Both the position numbers and the translations under genes were made by a program. A stretch of 64,000 nucleotides of DNA from Mycolicibacterium sp. BiH015 (GTDB taxonomy: Bacteria > Actinomycetota > Actinomycetes > Mycobacteriales > Mycobacteriaceae). Positions within the stretch are counted from its first letter, which is position 1; each line of letters opens with the position of its first letter. Shown one piece after another: positions 44,054-52,402 of the stretch. Below the pieces are notes generated by a model that did not search any database, was not told the DNA's origin, and saw only the letters and a list, made by a program, of their open reading frames with translations. The stretch is taken from assembly GCF_027706845.1 (NCBI RefSeq), contig NZ_JAQGCZ010000001.1, positions 744,001 through 808,000 of the forward strand, read 5' to 3'.

Positions 44054-44130
44054 CACCGGAGAATTTTATCGGCGCGCGAAGGGGGCGCCCCGCACCTCTT
44101 GACGGGCCGCACCCCCTCGGCACGCGAACG

Positions 44131-44988
44131 TCACTCGCGCATCGCCAAGGCGAGACGGCTGATCTCGGCGTCTCCGTATCCCGCGACGACGGTGGCGTCG
44201 GCGTAGCGCTTCATCGCCTTCAGCGCGCCCGCGTCGACGCCGCTGCTCTCCGACGTCTCGATCAGGTGTGCCAGCGACGACGCTACCGAGCTCACCGACG
44301 CGCTGACCTCGTCGTGCCGATCCGCCTCGACGCGCTCGGCGATCTCCGTGAAGACAGGCGGCAGAATCCCTGCGATTCCGAGCACATGGGGCAGCAGCTC
44401 GCCCGGTGTGATGCCCTGTGCTCGTGCGGTTTCCAGGGCGTGAAGAAAGCCGCCGGTAGCGCTCCAGAAGACGTCGAGAAGGGCCATGTCGTATGCGGCA
44501 GCACGGCCGTGGTCCTCGCCGACCCACGTGGCTCGCCCCAGGACCTCGAACAGCGCGCGGTGCTGATCGAACAGATCCTGCGGTCCGGCGTAGAGCACGC
44601 TGGTATCCGGCGTTCCCATCACGTCGGTGGGGGTCATGATGGCGCCGTCGAGGTAGCGTCCGCCCGCGTCGGCGACCAGCTTGGCGGTGCCGCGTGCCCG
44701 GCCAGGGGTGTCCGAACTCAGGCCGATCACCACACGTCCAGCGACTGCGGTGCCTGCAGCGGCGAGCACTGCGTCCACGGCGTTGTGGTCGACGACGTTG
44801 ACGAGGGTGATGTCACCGGCGGTGACGGCCTCGGCGGGGTCGGGCGCCCATCGCGCGCCACGGGAAAGCAGTTGCGCGGCTTTGGACTCCGTGCGATTCC
44901 AGACGGTGACGCTGTGCCCGGCATCGAGTAGCGCACCTGCCAGGGCCCGGCCCATCGGGCCCAGTCCGATGACGGTGACGGTGGTCAT
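44131..44988 (-). CDS. Imine reductase-like NAD(P) oxidoreductase, copy B
   Basis: 285 residues. Rossmann motif VIGLGPMGRALAGALLDAGH with NRT (NADP preference), then a helical dimer domain (AAYDMALLDVFWSATGGFLHAL) as in imine reductases and beta-hydroxyacid dehydrogenases. The usual catalytic Lys of beta-hydroxyacid dehydrogenases is not apparent, which favours the imine reductase branch. ATG 44988 overlaps the stop of the upstream paralogue (ATGA). Confidence 0.82.
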   Translation of the reverse strand: MTTVTVIGLGPMGRALAGALLDAGHSVTVWNRTESKAAQLLSRGARWAPDPAEAVTAGDITLVNVVDHNAVDAVLAAAGTAVAGRVVIGLSSDTPGRARGTAKLVADAGGRYLDGAIMTPTDVMGTPDTSVLYAGPQDLFDQHRALFEVLGRATWVGEDHGRAAAYDMALLDVFWSATGGFLHALETARAQGITPGELLPHVLGIAGILPPVFTEIAERVEADRHDEVSASVSSVASSLAHLIETSESSGVDAGALKAMKRYADATVVAGYGDAEISRLALAMRE

Positions 44989-45854
44989 GCCGCCTCCTCC
45001 GGCGTGTTGATGCTCTCGATGACTCGGGCGAATCCGTGGTCGCCGAATCCTGCATCGATCTGGCGTTGGATGAGTCGCTGGATGGTGTCGATGAGCTCGG
45101 TGCCGACGCCCTGGGATCGGCCTGCGTCGATGATGTCGGTGAGATCGCTGAACACGAGGCTCTGTTGCCCTGGTACCGAGAAGTCTGCGCCGTCGATGAC
45201 GGCGGCGTACTCGGCCACCGACGGCGCAACGGCCTGTAGCCACGGCACCGCCCTCTCGGCGAACTGTGTTGCGGTGACCCCTGCGCCTGCGACCATCGCG
45301 GCGCCCTGGAAGAAGCCGACGAACATCGCGTACATACCGGCGAGAAGTGCGAGGTCGTAGAGCGAGGCCATCCCGGCATCGGGCCCGAAATAGTCTGCGG
45401 AGCCCCAGACTTCGAGCAGTCCGCGGTGCGCATCGAAAACATCGCGCGACCCACTGTAGAAGACCGTGGACCCCGGCGTACCGATCATCTCCGGGGTCGC
45501 CATGATGCCGCCGTCGAGGTATCCGATCCCGGCGGCGCCGGCCCACTGCGCAAGTTCCCGCGCACCGTCCGGCGACGTCGTGGTCAGGTTGATCACCTGC
45601 CGTCCACCGAGGACGCCGGCCACGGGGTCGAGCACCTCGTGCACCGAGGCGTGGTCGAACAGGCATACCACGACCAGATCGGCGGTCGCGATGGCGTCGG
45701 CGACGGCGTCGGCGACCTTTGCACCGCGGGCTTCGAGCGGTTCAGCCTTAACGGCGGAACGGTTCCACACCGTGGTGCGGTGGCCCGCCTTGAGCACCGC
45801 TTCGGCCAGCGCCGTGCCCATCGCACCCGTCCCTAGGAATGTCACTGAGGTCAT
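44985..45854 (-). CDS. Imine reductase-like NAD(P) oxidoreductase, copy A
   Basis: 289 residues, same fold as the next gene: FLGTGAMGTALAEAVLKAGH, NRS, VNLTTTSP-type loop, GGIMATPEMIGTPGSTVFYSG, and LYDLALLAGMYAMFVGFFQG in the dimer helix. The two are tandem paralogues in one operon and may form a heterodimer. Divergent HxlR regulator and an inverted repeat lie upstream. Confidence 0.82.
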   Translation of the reverse strand: MTSVTFLGTGAMGTALAEAVLKAGHRTTVWNRSAVKAEPLEARGAKVADAVADAIATADLVVVCLFDHASVHEVLDPVAGVLGGRQVINLTTTSPDGARELAQWAGAAGIGYLDGGIMATPEMIGTPGSTVFYSGSRDVFDAHRGLLEVWGSADYFGPDAGMASLYDLALLAGMYAMFVGFFQGAAMVAGAGVTATQFAERAVPWLQAVAPSVAEYAAVIDGADFSVPGQQSLVFSDLTDIIDAGRSQGVGTELIDTIQRLIQRQIDAGFGDHGFARVIESINTPEEAA

Positions 45855-45888
45855 GACACCATCGTGGACGGGGTGCAAACTTTCGGAC

Positions 45889-45915
45889 AAGTACCCACTA
45901 TTTTGTGGGGTACTT
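45889..45915. promoter_or_regulatory. Inverted repeat operator of the HxlR/imine reductase locus
   Basis: AAGTACCCAC (45889-45898) and GTGGGGTACTT (45905-45915) are inverted arms, one base apart from perfect, between the divergent genes. HxlR-family proteins bind such palindromes. Confidence 0.6.
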
Positions 45916-45956
45916 ACCGAACAGAAACTATTGGCCCTGACCTGCTGGAGGTTGCC

Positions 45957-46295
45957 ATGGCGGCACTGGGGAAGTACACGTGCGGGCTCGACGCGGCGAT
46001 GGCCGTCGTGTCAGGCAAGTGGGTGCCGTTGATCCTGTGGGAGCTCAGGGACGGACCGGTACGGTTCAACACCCTGCACCGCAATCTGGCGGGCATCTCG
46101 CAGAAGATGCTGACCCAGCACCTCAAAGATCTTCAGGCCTATGGGGTGGTGCACCGGGAGAGTTATCACGAGGTGCCACCCCGAGTGGAGTACTCGATGA
46201 CCCAGGCGGGGCGGGAACTGCTGGAAGCCCTTGAGCCGATGGGCAATTGGGCCGAGAAGTACATCGGCATCATCTGCGCGGCCGACGCAGGCTAG
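45957..46295 (+). CDS. HxlR family transcriptional regulator
   Basis: 112 residues, a small winged-helix protein: CGLDAAMAVVSGKWVPLILW, then RFNTLHRNLAGISQKMLTQHL (recognition helix) and VPPRVEYSMTQAG (wing). An N-terminal Cys (YTCGLD) is typical of redox- or aldehyde-sensing members. The ATG at 45957 follows CTGGAGG. It probably regulates the imine reductase pair. Its end overlaps the convergent YjbR-type gene by four bases. Confidence 0.9.
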   Translation: MAALGKYTCGLDAAMAVVSGKWVPLILWELRDGPVRFNTLHRNLAGISQKMLTQHLKDLQAYGVVHRESYHEVPPRVEYSMTQAGRELLEALEPMGNWAEKYIGIICAADAG

Positions 46296-46708
46296 TTCCC
46301 GTGTTCGGCGAGCCACGCGTCCGCGCGCCGCTTCGACGCGCGTGACAGCCACGCGTCCTGAATCAGCTCACGCAGTTCGGTGACGCCGATCTCGCCAAGT
46401 CGACTGGCACGCACCAGAACCGACGGGTGGCCGTTGAAGTGGTCGGTGGTGAAGAACGGTGACTTCGGATCCTGGGTGAGTGCGCGTTTGTCGTCCTCGG
46501 ATTCCACCCAGATGACGATGACGTCGGCGTAGCGTTCTCCGGTGTCCGGGTCGAAGGCGTCGGGGCGGGGCGTGCGGAAGAACACGAACGACTTGTTGCC
46601 CACCTGGTAGATCGAGTTCTTCGCCCGCGGCCCCTCGATCCGGGTCACATGCGGCATCGAGGACGCGATCGCATGGACGTCGTCGACGGTGGCGGGGCGG
46701 TCGCTCAT
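46292..46708 (-). CDS. MmcQ/YjbR family protein
   Basis: 138 residues of the YjbR-like DNA-binding fold: SFVFFRTPRPDAFDPDTG, DPKSPFFTTDHFNGHPSVLV and LIQDAWLSRASKRRADAW. Function unknown in spite of the name. Its ATG overlaps the stop of the upstream phosphoesterase gene. Confidence 0.8.
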   Translation of the reverse strand: MSDRPATVDDVHAIASSMPHVTRIEGPRAKNSIYQVGNKSFVFFRTPRPDAFDPDTGERYADVIVIWVESEDDKRALTQDPKSPFFTTDHFNGHPSVLVRASRLGEIGVTELRELIQDAWLSRASKRRADAWLAEHGN

Positions 46709-47205
46709 CGGCGCGCTACCTTGTGCAGGGTGACGTCGGACAGCACGCCGCCCTCGACCGTCGCCGTCATGTACGTGCAGTGCGGTTGCCGGCGGCGATC
46801 GGTCGGCGATCCCGGATTCAGCAGTCGCAGGCCACTTTTCGACGTCGCATCCCACGGGATGTGACTGTGGCCGAAAACCAGCACGTCGGTGTCGGGGTAG
46901 CGCTTCGCCATCCGCTCGTCACGCCCGCCCGAGCCGCCCGTCTCGTGTGTGACGGTGAAGCGAAGGCCGCCCAGCACGACATCGGCGCGCTCCGGTAACC
47001 GGGCGCGCAGTTCGGGACCGTCGTTGTTGCCCCAGCAGGCCACCAGTCGCTTCGACCGTCCCTCAAGCGCGTCGAGCAGGTCCGGTTCGACCCAATCGCC
47101 GGCATGGATCACGATGTCCGCATCGTCGACCTCGGCCCACACTTGCGCGGGAAGGTCTTTCGCCCGCTTCGGAACGTGCGTATCGGCGATCAGCAGTAGG
47201 CGCAC
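46705..47205 (-). CDS. YfcE/MJ0936-type metallophosphoesterase
   Basis: 166 residues with metal motifs IADTHVPKR, HAGDWVE, GNNDGPE and FGHSHIPW. Relatives hydrolyse phosphodiesters. The start is a GTG at 47205, nine bases downstream of the RidA gene. Part of an overlapping minus-strand run. Confidence 0.87.
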   Translation of the reverse strand: MRLLLIADTHVPKRAKDLPAQVWAEVDDADIVIHAGDWVEPDLLDALEGRSKRLVACWGNNDGPELRARLPERADVVLGGLRFTVTHETGGSGGRDERMAKRYPDTDVLVFGHSHIPWDATSKSGLRLLNPGSPTDRRRQPHCTYMTATVEGGVLSDVTLHKVARR

Positions 47206-47214
47206 ATTTCCAAT

Positions 47215-47634
47215 CTAGCTCCGGGGCGGTGGGGACCAGCCGTCAGCACGCCAGCACACCATGTCGATCTCGACCAGGCTGCCGACCGCCAGCCCGGTGA
47301 CGCCGACGCACGTCCGCGACGGCAACCTGTCCGGGAACCATTTCGCGTAGGCGACGTTGAACGCGTCGTAGTCGGCCCAGTCGATCAGATAGGCACGCAC
47401 CGACACGACGTCAGCCAGCGCTCCGCCGCACAGCTGCACCACTTGCGCGAGGTTGCGCATCACCTGGTCCGTCTGGGTGGATACGTCGTCCCCGACGACC
47501 GCGCCCGTCACGTCGGTGGGCATCTGCCCTGTGACGTAGAGGGTTTCGCCGGCGGCGGTGGCATGGGAGAACGGCGCCACGCCCGGCGGCACCCCCTGGT
47601 CGGGAGTGAACGTGAAAGCGCGGATTCCGGTCAC
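47215..47634 (-). CDS. RidA/YjgF family protein
   Basis: 139 residues. Conserved GETLYVTGQMP, MRNLAQVVQLCGG, the Arg in SRTCVGVTGL and VEIDMVCW. RidA proteins hydrolyse reactive enamines/imines released by PLP enzymes. GTG 47634 overlaps the acetamidase stop (GTGA) and gives TGIRAFTFTPDQG; a TTG at 47646 is less likely. Imine chemistry recurs in this region (imine reductases upstream). Confidence 0.85.
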   Translation of the reverse strand: MTGIRAFTFTPDQGVPPGVAPFSHATAAGETLYVTGQMPTDVTGAVVGDDVSTQTDQVMRNLAQVVQLCGGALADVVSVRAYLIDWADYDAFNVAYAKWFPDRLPSRTCVGVTGLAVGSLVEIDMVCWRADGWSPPPRS

Positions 47635-48656
47635 AGCGGCGTCCAACGCGGGAAACAGCGCTTCTCGATGCGGGCGTGCACTCCCAGCCGTTGATCGACG
47701 ACCTGGGTGACGGTGAAGTCGACCGCGACCGACATGAAGGAGTACGCGTCGGGTCGGCTGAGACCGAAACGGCTGCCCAACAGGTCGAGCGTGCGCAATG
47801 ACGCCGCCTTCATCGCGTCGTCGAGACTGTCCCCGAAGCCGTGCACCAACAATTCGCCGGCCGTCTCGAGTACGGGGACGGTGAAGGGCAGGTCGCGCCG
47901 AAGGGTGAGGCGCACCAACGCGTTCAACGAACTTTCCAGTGCGGTTCCGCTGATCTCGCCGTCGCCCTGCGAGACATGCGGGTCCCCGACGGAGAGCAAC
48001 CCGCCGTCAACCTGAACGGGGTAGTACATGCGCCCGCCGGACCCGATGCGCCAGTTGTCGACGTTGCCGCCGTGGTCGCCGGGAGGGACGGAGGACACCC
48101 GCGCCGGCTCGGCGGGCGCGACGCCCATGGTGCCGAAGTGCGGACGAAGCGGGACCACGACACCCGGCATCGCAGGGGTACGAGCGGTCGAATCCGGGGC
48201 GACGATCACGCCAGGACGATCGGCCAGCGGGGTCGTCGACCATTCGTAGCCGAACACCGCCCGCGCCAGCATCGCGTCGGTGTCGAGCTGATAGATCGTC
48301 ACGCGCTCTTTCGGGATCTCTGGATAGAGATAGCCCCAGTGCGCCGCCAGATTCGAGCCGTACGGCAGTCGAGGCACCGCGTCGAGGATGTCCACCTGGA
48401 GCACGTCGCCGGGGCGGGCGTCCCGTAAGGCGATGGGTCCGGTCAGCAGGTGCGGGCCCGGGCCGCGGTCGGTGACCCTGTCGAAGACGTCTGCCGTGCC
48501 CTCGTCCATCAGGAGGTCCGGCGCATCGCCGGCGTGATGGGTGAGGGTCTCGATGGAGACCAGATCACCGGAGTCGACGGTCAGCACGGGGTCCAACCGT
48601 GGATCGAAGTAACCCCAGTGCACCGTCTCGGCGGTCGCGGGAAGCACATGCTGCAT
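47631..48656 (-). CDS. Acetamidase/formamidase family protein
   Basis: 341 residues, FmdA_AmdA family: SGDLVSIETLTHHAGDAP, GPIALRDARPGDVLQVDI, HFGTMGVAP and GDPHVSQGDGEISGTA are family motifs. It hydrolyses short amides to ammonia and an acid. Followed without gap by a RidA gene, which could clear reactive intermediates; link is inference. Confidence 0.87.
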   Translation of the reverse strand: MQHVLPATAETVHWGYFDPRLDPVLTVDSGDLVSIETLTHHAGDAPDLLMDEGTADVFDRVTDRGPGPHLLTGPIALRDARPGDVLQVDILDAVPRLPYGSNLAAHWGYLYPEIPKERVTIYQLDTDAMLARAVFGYEWSTTPLADRPGVIVAPDSTARTPAMPGVVVPLRPHFGTMGVAPAEPARVSSVPPGDHGGNVDNWRIGSGGRMYYPVQVDGGLLSVGDPHVSQGDGEISGTALESSLNALVRLTLRRDLPFTVPVLETAGELLVHGFGDSLDDAMKAASLRTLDLLGSRFGLSRPDAYSFMSVAVDFTVTQVVDQRLGVHARIEKRCFPRWTPL

Positions 48657-48663
48657 CGATGGA

Positions 48664-49230
48664 TCATGCCAGCGAAACCGGTTTCCAGCCGGGTGGCGGA
48701 TCTTCGCCCACGCGGCCGTCGACGGCTTCCCGGAGCAGATCGGCGTGCCCGGTGTGGCGACCGTATTCCTCGATCAAGTCGCATACCAACCGACGAAGGC
48801 TGGCGTGGTCGCCCTGCTCGTCGTGGACTGAGGCGAGCTGGTCGAGCCCACCGCGCTCCAAAGCCCCGGCGAGCCGCGCCCGGGACCGGGCGACGGCGTC
48901 GTGCCAGAAGGCGTAGAGCTGCTCGGGGCTGTCCGCGGAGGCGGAGGTGAATTCCCAGTCGTCGGTGCCGTCATGCAGCGACCTCCAGGGCTCGCCGAGC
49001 CGATCACCGGCGAGTTTGCAGGCGAAGAGATAGTCCTCGTTGAGAGCGAGGTGCTTGAGCAGGCCGCCTAGGGTGAGCGCCGAGGCTCCGATCCGCAGGT
49101 GCAAACCTGCCGCATCCAGCCCGTCGGCCTTCCACAGAAAGGTGGTACGGAGTCGCTCGAGAGCACCGACGAGATGGTCGACTTCGCTGCCGGCAAGCGG
49201 CGGCTCCCACGGGGTGTCAGTGTCGGCCAT
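48664..49230 (-). CDS. DinB/DUF664 mycothiol-transferase-like protein
   Basis: 188 residues, four-helix bundle of the DinB superfamily. Metal-ligand His candidates are in LKHLALNEDYLFA and EEYGRHTGHADLLREAVDG. In actinobacteria such proteins act as mycothiol-dependent S-transferases. The gene ends eight bases before the acetamidase gene. Confidence 0.82.
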   Translation of the reverse strand: MADTDTPWEPPLAGSEVDHLVGALERLRTTFLWKADGLDAAGLHLRIGASALTLGGLLKHLALNEDYLFACKLAGDRLGEPWRSLHDGTDDWEFTSASADSPEQLYAFWHDAVARSRARLAGALERGGLDQLASVHDEQGDHASLRRLVCDLIEEYGRHTGHADLLREAVDGRVGEDPPPGWKPVSLA

Positions 49231-49245
49231 GAGGCAAACCTAGAG

Positions 49246-49318
49246 CGCGCCCGAAGGGATTCGAACCCCTAACCTTCTGATCCGTAGTCAGATGCTCTAT
49301 CCGTTGAGCTACGGGCGC
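49246..49318 (-). tRNA. tRNA-Arg(ACG)
   Basis: 73 bases without encoded CCA. Acceptor GCGCCCG/CGGGCGC, anticodon stem TCTGA/TCAGA with loop CTACGGA (anticodon ACG), T loop GGTTCGAATCC. This is the substrate of TadA, also in this window. Confidence 0.95.
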
Positions 49319-49343
49319 TTGGTCGTACCTGTTCAGTTGTGAC

Positions 49344-49391
49344 CGCCGGCGAGCCGGCCATCCTGCACGCCGGCGAGCCGGCCATCGTGCG
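49344..49391. repeat. 24-base tandem repeat between two tRNA genes
   Basis: Two head-to-tail copies (49344-49367 and 49368-49391) of CGCCGGCGAGCCGGCCAT followed by a variable end; they differ only at two bases near the ends. Each copy contains the palindromes GCCGGC and GCCGGC in both orientations, so hairpins are possible in the tRNA precursor. Confidence 0.85.
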
Positions 49392-49480
49392 CGGAGGCGA
49401 GAGGATTTGAACCTCCGGCCCGCTTTAAGGCGGGCAACTCATTAGCAGTGAGTCCCATTCGGCCGCTCTGGCACGCCTCC
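49392..49480 (-). tRNA. tRNA-Ser(GCU)
   Basis: 89 bases without encoded CCA. Acceptor GGAGGCG/CGCCTCC, anticodon stem ACTCA/TGAGT with loop CTGCTAA (anticodon GCT), long variable arm (CCCGC...GCGGG), T loop GGTTCAAATCC. Confidence 0.95.
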
Positions 49481-49552
49481 CGACGTTTACCGCCGCGCCG
49501 ATGAGAGTACACAGGCCCTACGGTGCGAAGCAAAGCAGATCGACGCGGGCCA

Positions 49553-49558
49553 TAAACT
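49553..49558 (+). promoter_or_regulatory. -10 box TAAACT for leaderless pat
   Basis: TAAACT, six bases, then GTG 49565; no Shine-Dalgarno. Confidence 0.4.
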
Positions 49559-49564
49559 GTCCCG

Positions 49565-50623
49565 GTGCCTGCCCGTCTGCGCCCCGAACTCGCCGATCTG
49601 CCCGCTTACACGCCGGGCAAGACGGTGCCCGGGGCCATCAAGATCGCCAGCAACGAGACCGTCCACGGGCCGCTGCCCAGCGTCCGGGCCGCGATAGCCA
49701 AGGCCGCCGAGGGAATCAACCGCTATCCCGACAACGGCTACGTCGAGCTCAAGGAACGCCTCGCCAAGCACGTCAACTTCGCCCCCGAACACATCTCGGT
49801 CGGCTGCGGCTCGGTCAGCCTGTGCCAGCAGTTGATCCAGATCACGTCGACCGTCGGCGACGAGGTGCTCTTCGGCTGGCGCAGCTTCGAGATCTACCCG
49901 CTGCAGGTGCGCACCGCCGGCGCGACGCCGGTGCAGGTCCCGCTGACCGACCACACCTTCGACCTCGACGCGATGCTCGCGGCGATCACCGACCGCACCC
50001 GGCTGATCTTCGTATGCAATCCGAACAACCCGACCAGCACGGTCGTCGACCCGGACGCGCTCGCCCGCTTCGTCGAAGCGGTGCCGCCGCACATCATGGT
50101 GGTCCTCGACGAGGCCTACATCGAGTACATCCGCGACGGCCTGGTGCCCGATAGCTTCGGCCTGGTTCGGGCCCACACCAATGTGGTTGTGCTGCGCACC
50201 TTTTCGAAGGCGTATGGGCTGGCGGGCCTACGCATCGGATACGCCGTCGCCGAACCCGACATCGTGACCGCACTGTCCAAGGTCTACGTCCCCTTCACGG
50301 CGACCAGCGTGTCGCAGGCCGCGGCGGTCGCGTGCCTGGACGCCGCCGACGAGCTCCTGGAGCGCACCGACGCCGTCGTCGCCGAACGCGCCCGGGTGTC
50401 CGCGGTGCTGCTCGACGCCGGCTACGACATCCCGCCGTCGCAGGCCAACTTCGTGTGGCTGCCCCTGGTCGGGCGGGCCCAGCAGTTCGCCGCCGATGCG
50501 GCCAACAACCGCATCATCGTGCGTCCCTACGGTGACGACGGCGTCCGGGTGACCGTCGCCTCCCCGGAAGAGAACGACATGTTCTGTGAGTTCGCCCGCC
50601 GTTGGATCGGAGACAACGCGTGA
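49565..50623 (+). CDS. pat: Aromatic aminotransferase (HisC2/Pat, Rv3772-like)
   Basis: 352 residues, PLP fold type I. Lys215 in RTFSKAYGLAG binds PLP; CNPNNPTSTVV, LDEAYIEY and the Arg in GLRIGYAV are conserved. The M. tuberculosis ortholog, first called hisC2, transaminates phenylpyruvate and related 2-oxo acids, which would use the product of tyrA at 25.7 kb. Overlaps the next gene (GTGA). Confidence 0.92.
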   Translation: MPARLRPELADLPAYTPGKTVPGAIKIASNETVHGPLPSVRAAIAKAAEGINRYPDNGYVELKERLAKHVNFAPEHISVGCGSVSLCQQLIQITSTVGDEVLFGWRSFEIYPLQVRTAGATPVQVPLTDHTFDLDAMLAAITDRTRLIFVCNPNNPTSTVVDPDALARFVEAVPPHIMVVLDEAYIEYIRDGLVPDSFGLVRAHTNVVVLRTFSKAYGLAGLRIGYAVAEPDIVTALSKVYVPFTATSVSQAAAVACLDAADELLERTDAVVAERARVSAVLLDAGYDIPPSQANFVWLPLVGRAQQFAADAANNRIIVRPYGDDGVRVTVASPEENDMFCEFARRWIGDNA

Positions 50624-51090
50624 GCCCCCGCGAGACGTTCACCGAGCTCATCCAGCGTTCCGAACCGATCACCGACGCCGAGCTCGACGACTTCTGGGCC
50701 ACCTTGGCGCCCGCCACCATCGAGTTCATGCTCGGTGAGTGGAAGGGCGGCGAGTTTCAGACCGGCCACAAGGCCAACGGCTTCATGAAGCGGCTGAACT
50801 GGTTCGGCAAGACGTTCCACTCCGCCGCCGACGCCAAGCCGCTGGTGTGCCTCGATGCCGACGGGAACAAGTTCTCCAACACCGAGGCCATGAACGGCGA
50901 GGCCAGCCTGTGGATGGAGGAGTTCCGCGGCGAGACGGTCGCGTCGATGGTCTACGACGGCAAGCCGGTGCACGACCACTTCAAGGTCGTCGACGACAAC
51001 GCCGTGATCGGCATCATGAGCGGCAAAGGTGCACTCGACACCAGTTCCGGCACCCCGCGTCACCTGTACTTCTACCTCGAACGGGTCTAG
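50620..51090 (+). CDS. GXWXG/DUF4334 domain protein
   Basis: 156 residues. The N-terminal motif FMLGEWKGGEF is the GXWXG signature and the C-terminal part (HDHFKVVDDNAVIGIMSGKG and HLYFYLER) is DUF4334. Function unknown, cytoplasmic. It is translationally coupled to pat. Confidence 0.85.
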   Translation: MSPRETFTELIQRSEPITDAELDDFWATLAPATIEFMLGEWKGGEFQTGHKANGFMKRLNWFGKTFHSAADAKPLVCLDADGNKFSNTEAMNGEASLWMEEFRGETVASMVYDGKPVHDHFKVVDDNAVIGIMSGKGALDTSSGTPRHLYFYLERV

Positions 51091-51095
51091 CCGCA

Positions 51096-51101
51096 TATCG
51101 T
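51096..51101 (+). promoter_or_regulatory. -10 box TATCGT for lipoprotein gene
   Basis: TATCGT, seven bases, then ATG 51109; this favours 51109 over the GTG at 51100. Confidence 0.35.
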
Positions 51102-51108
51102 GGCCGGG

Positions 51109-51564
51109 ATGAGGACGCACGTGCGGGTGACCGCCGCGATGATCGGGCTGGCGGCCGTGTTGGGCACGGCGGCGTGCACGCAGACCACCGAAGGTGTCGT
51201 CGCGCAGACGACCGAACCCGGGCCCCCGCTGCCGTCGTCGGACGACACCCCGACCGACGAGCCCAGCATCCCCGGCCTCCCCGGCCTGCCGGACATCGAG
51301 ATCCCGAACCTGCCGCTGCCGACGCGCAACACCGACGTGCCCGAGGTCCCCGCACCCGCGAACTCGCTCCAGATGACCTGCGACGAGTACAACGCGCTCG
51401 ACGAGGCGACGCGGGTGGCCGTGGTGCGCGAGATCCTCTCGCAGGAGGGCAATCCGCTGGGACCCGACGGTGAGTTCGTCGGGCAGATCCTCGCCGACGC
51501 GGCATGCCAGTTCCTGCCGAGCGCGACCGTCAGCGAGGTCTTGATGGGCGGGGCCGGGGGCTGA
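51109..51564 (+). CDS. Pro-rich lipoprotein
   Basis: 151 residues. The signal peptide (RTHVRVTAAMIGLAAVLGTA) ends at the lipobox GTAACT. A Thr/Pro/Asp linker with repeats of PxLP (SIPGLPGLPDIEIPNLPLP) follows, then a small domain MTCDEYNALDEATRVAVVRE with a second Cys (ADAACQF), probably disulfide-bonded. Similar to DUF732-like exported mycobacterial domains; function unknown. Confidence 0.75.
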   Translation: MRTHVRVTAAMIGLAAVLGTAACTQTTEGVVAQTTEPGPPLPSSDDTPTDEPSIPGLPGLPDIEIPNLPLPTRNTDVPEVPAPANSLQMTCDEYNALDEATRVAVVREILSQEGNPLGPDGEFVGQILADAACQFLPSATVSEVLMGGAGG

Positions 51565-51566
51565 AC

Positions 51567-51572
51567 TAGCCT
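51567..51572 (+). promoter_or_regulatory. -10 box TAGCCT for echA21
   Basis: TAGCCT, eight bases, then ATG 51581; the box overlaps the end of the lipoprotein gene region. Confidence 0.35.
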
Positions 51573-51580
51573 CTGTCCCC

Positions 51581-52402
51581 ATGAGCACTCACGAAGCCCT
51601 CACCGTCGACATCGCCGACCACATCGCACAGGTCACGCTGATCGGCCCCGGCAAGGGCAATGCGATGGGCCCGGCGTTCTGGGCCGAGTTGCCCGTGGTG
51701 TTCGCCGAGCTCGATGCCGACCCCGAGGTGCGGGCGATCATCCTTACCGGCTCCGGCAAGAATTTCAGCTACGGCCTCGATCTGATGGCCATGAGCGGCA
51801 CATTGTCGGCGGTGATGAGTGACGGGGCGACGGCCAAGCCCCGCGCCGACTTTCACGCCCACCTCAAGACGTTGCAGCAGTCCATCACCGCGGTCGCCGA
51901 CTGCCGGACCCCGACGATCGCGTCCGTGCACGGTTGGTGCATCGGCGGCGGAGTCGACCTGATCTCGGCTGTCGACATCCGCTACGCGAGCGCGGACGCG
52001 AAGTTCTCGGTGCGAGAGGTGAAGCTCGCGATCGTCGCCGACGTCGGCTCGCTGGCGCGGTTGCCGTTGATCCTGTCGGACGGGCATCTTCGCGAACTCG
52101 CTTTGACGGGTAGAGACATCGATGCACAACGTGCCGAAAAGATCGGTCTCGTCAACGACGTCTACCCCGATGCCGAAGCCTCGCTTGCCGCGGCGCGCGC
52201 CACCGCAGCCGAGATCGCCGCCAACCCGCCGCTGACCGTCCGCGGCATCAAGGACGTGCTCGACGAGCAGCGCACCGCACAGGTCTCGGCCAGTCTGCGG
52301 TATGTGGCGGCTTGGAACTCGGCCTTTCTCCCGTCGAAGGACCTCGGCGAGGGCATCAAGGCGATGTTCGAGAAGCGTCCGCCGAACTTCACCGGGGAGT
52401 AG
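51581..52402 (+). CDS. echA21: Enoyl-CoA hydratase/isomerase, dienoyl-CoA isomerase-like
   Basis: 273 residues, crotonase fold. The oxyanion-hole segments are FSYGLDLMAM and HGWCIGGGVDL. The active site reads VREVKLAIVADVGSLARLP with Glu146 and Asp154, the same pair and spacing as Glu196/Asp204 of rat delta3,5-delta2,4-dienoyl-CoA isomerase, rather than the two Glu of hydratases. It therefore probably moves double bonds during degradation of odd-positioned unsaturated fatty acids. Position matches Rv3774. Tail overlaps the MFS gene by 14 bases. Confidence 0.87.
   Translation: MSTHEALTVDIADHIAQVTLIGPGKGNAMGPAFWAELPVVFAELDADPEVRAIILTGSGKNFSYGLDLMAMSGTLSAVMSDGATAKPRADFHAHLKTLQQSITAVADCRTPTIASVHGWCIGGGVDLISAVDIRYASADAKFSVREVKLAIVADVGSLARLPLILSDGHLRELALTGRDIDAQRAEKIGLVNDVYPDAEASLAAARATAAEIAANPPLTVRGIKDVLDEQRTAQVSASLRYVAAWNSAFLPSKDLGEGIKAMFEKRPPNFTGE

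Noticed and set aside
49344..49391. Start of a CRISPR array
   Set aside because: Only two units, directly abutting with no spacer, and no cas genes.
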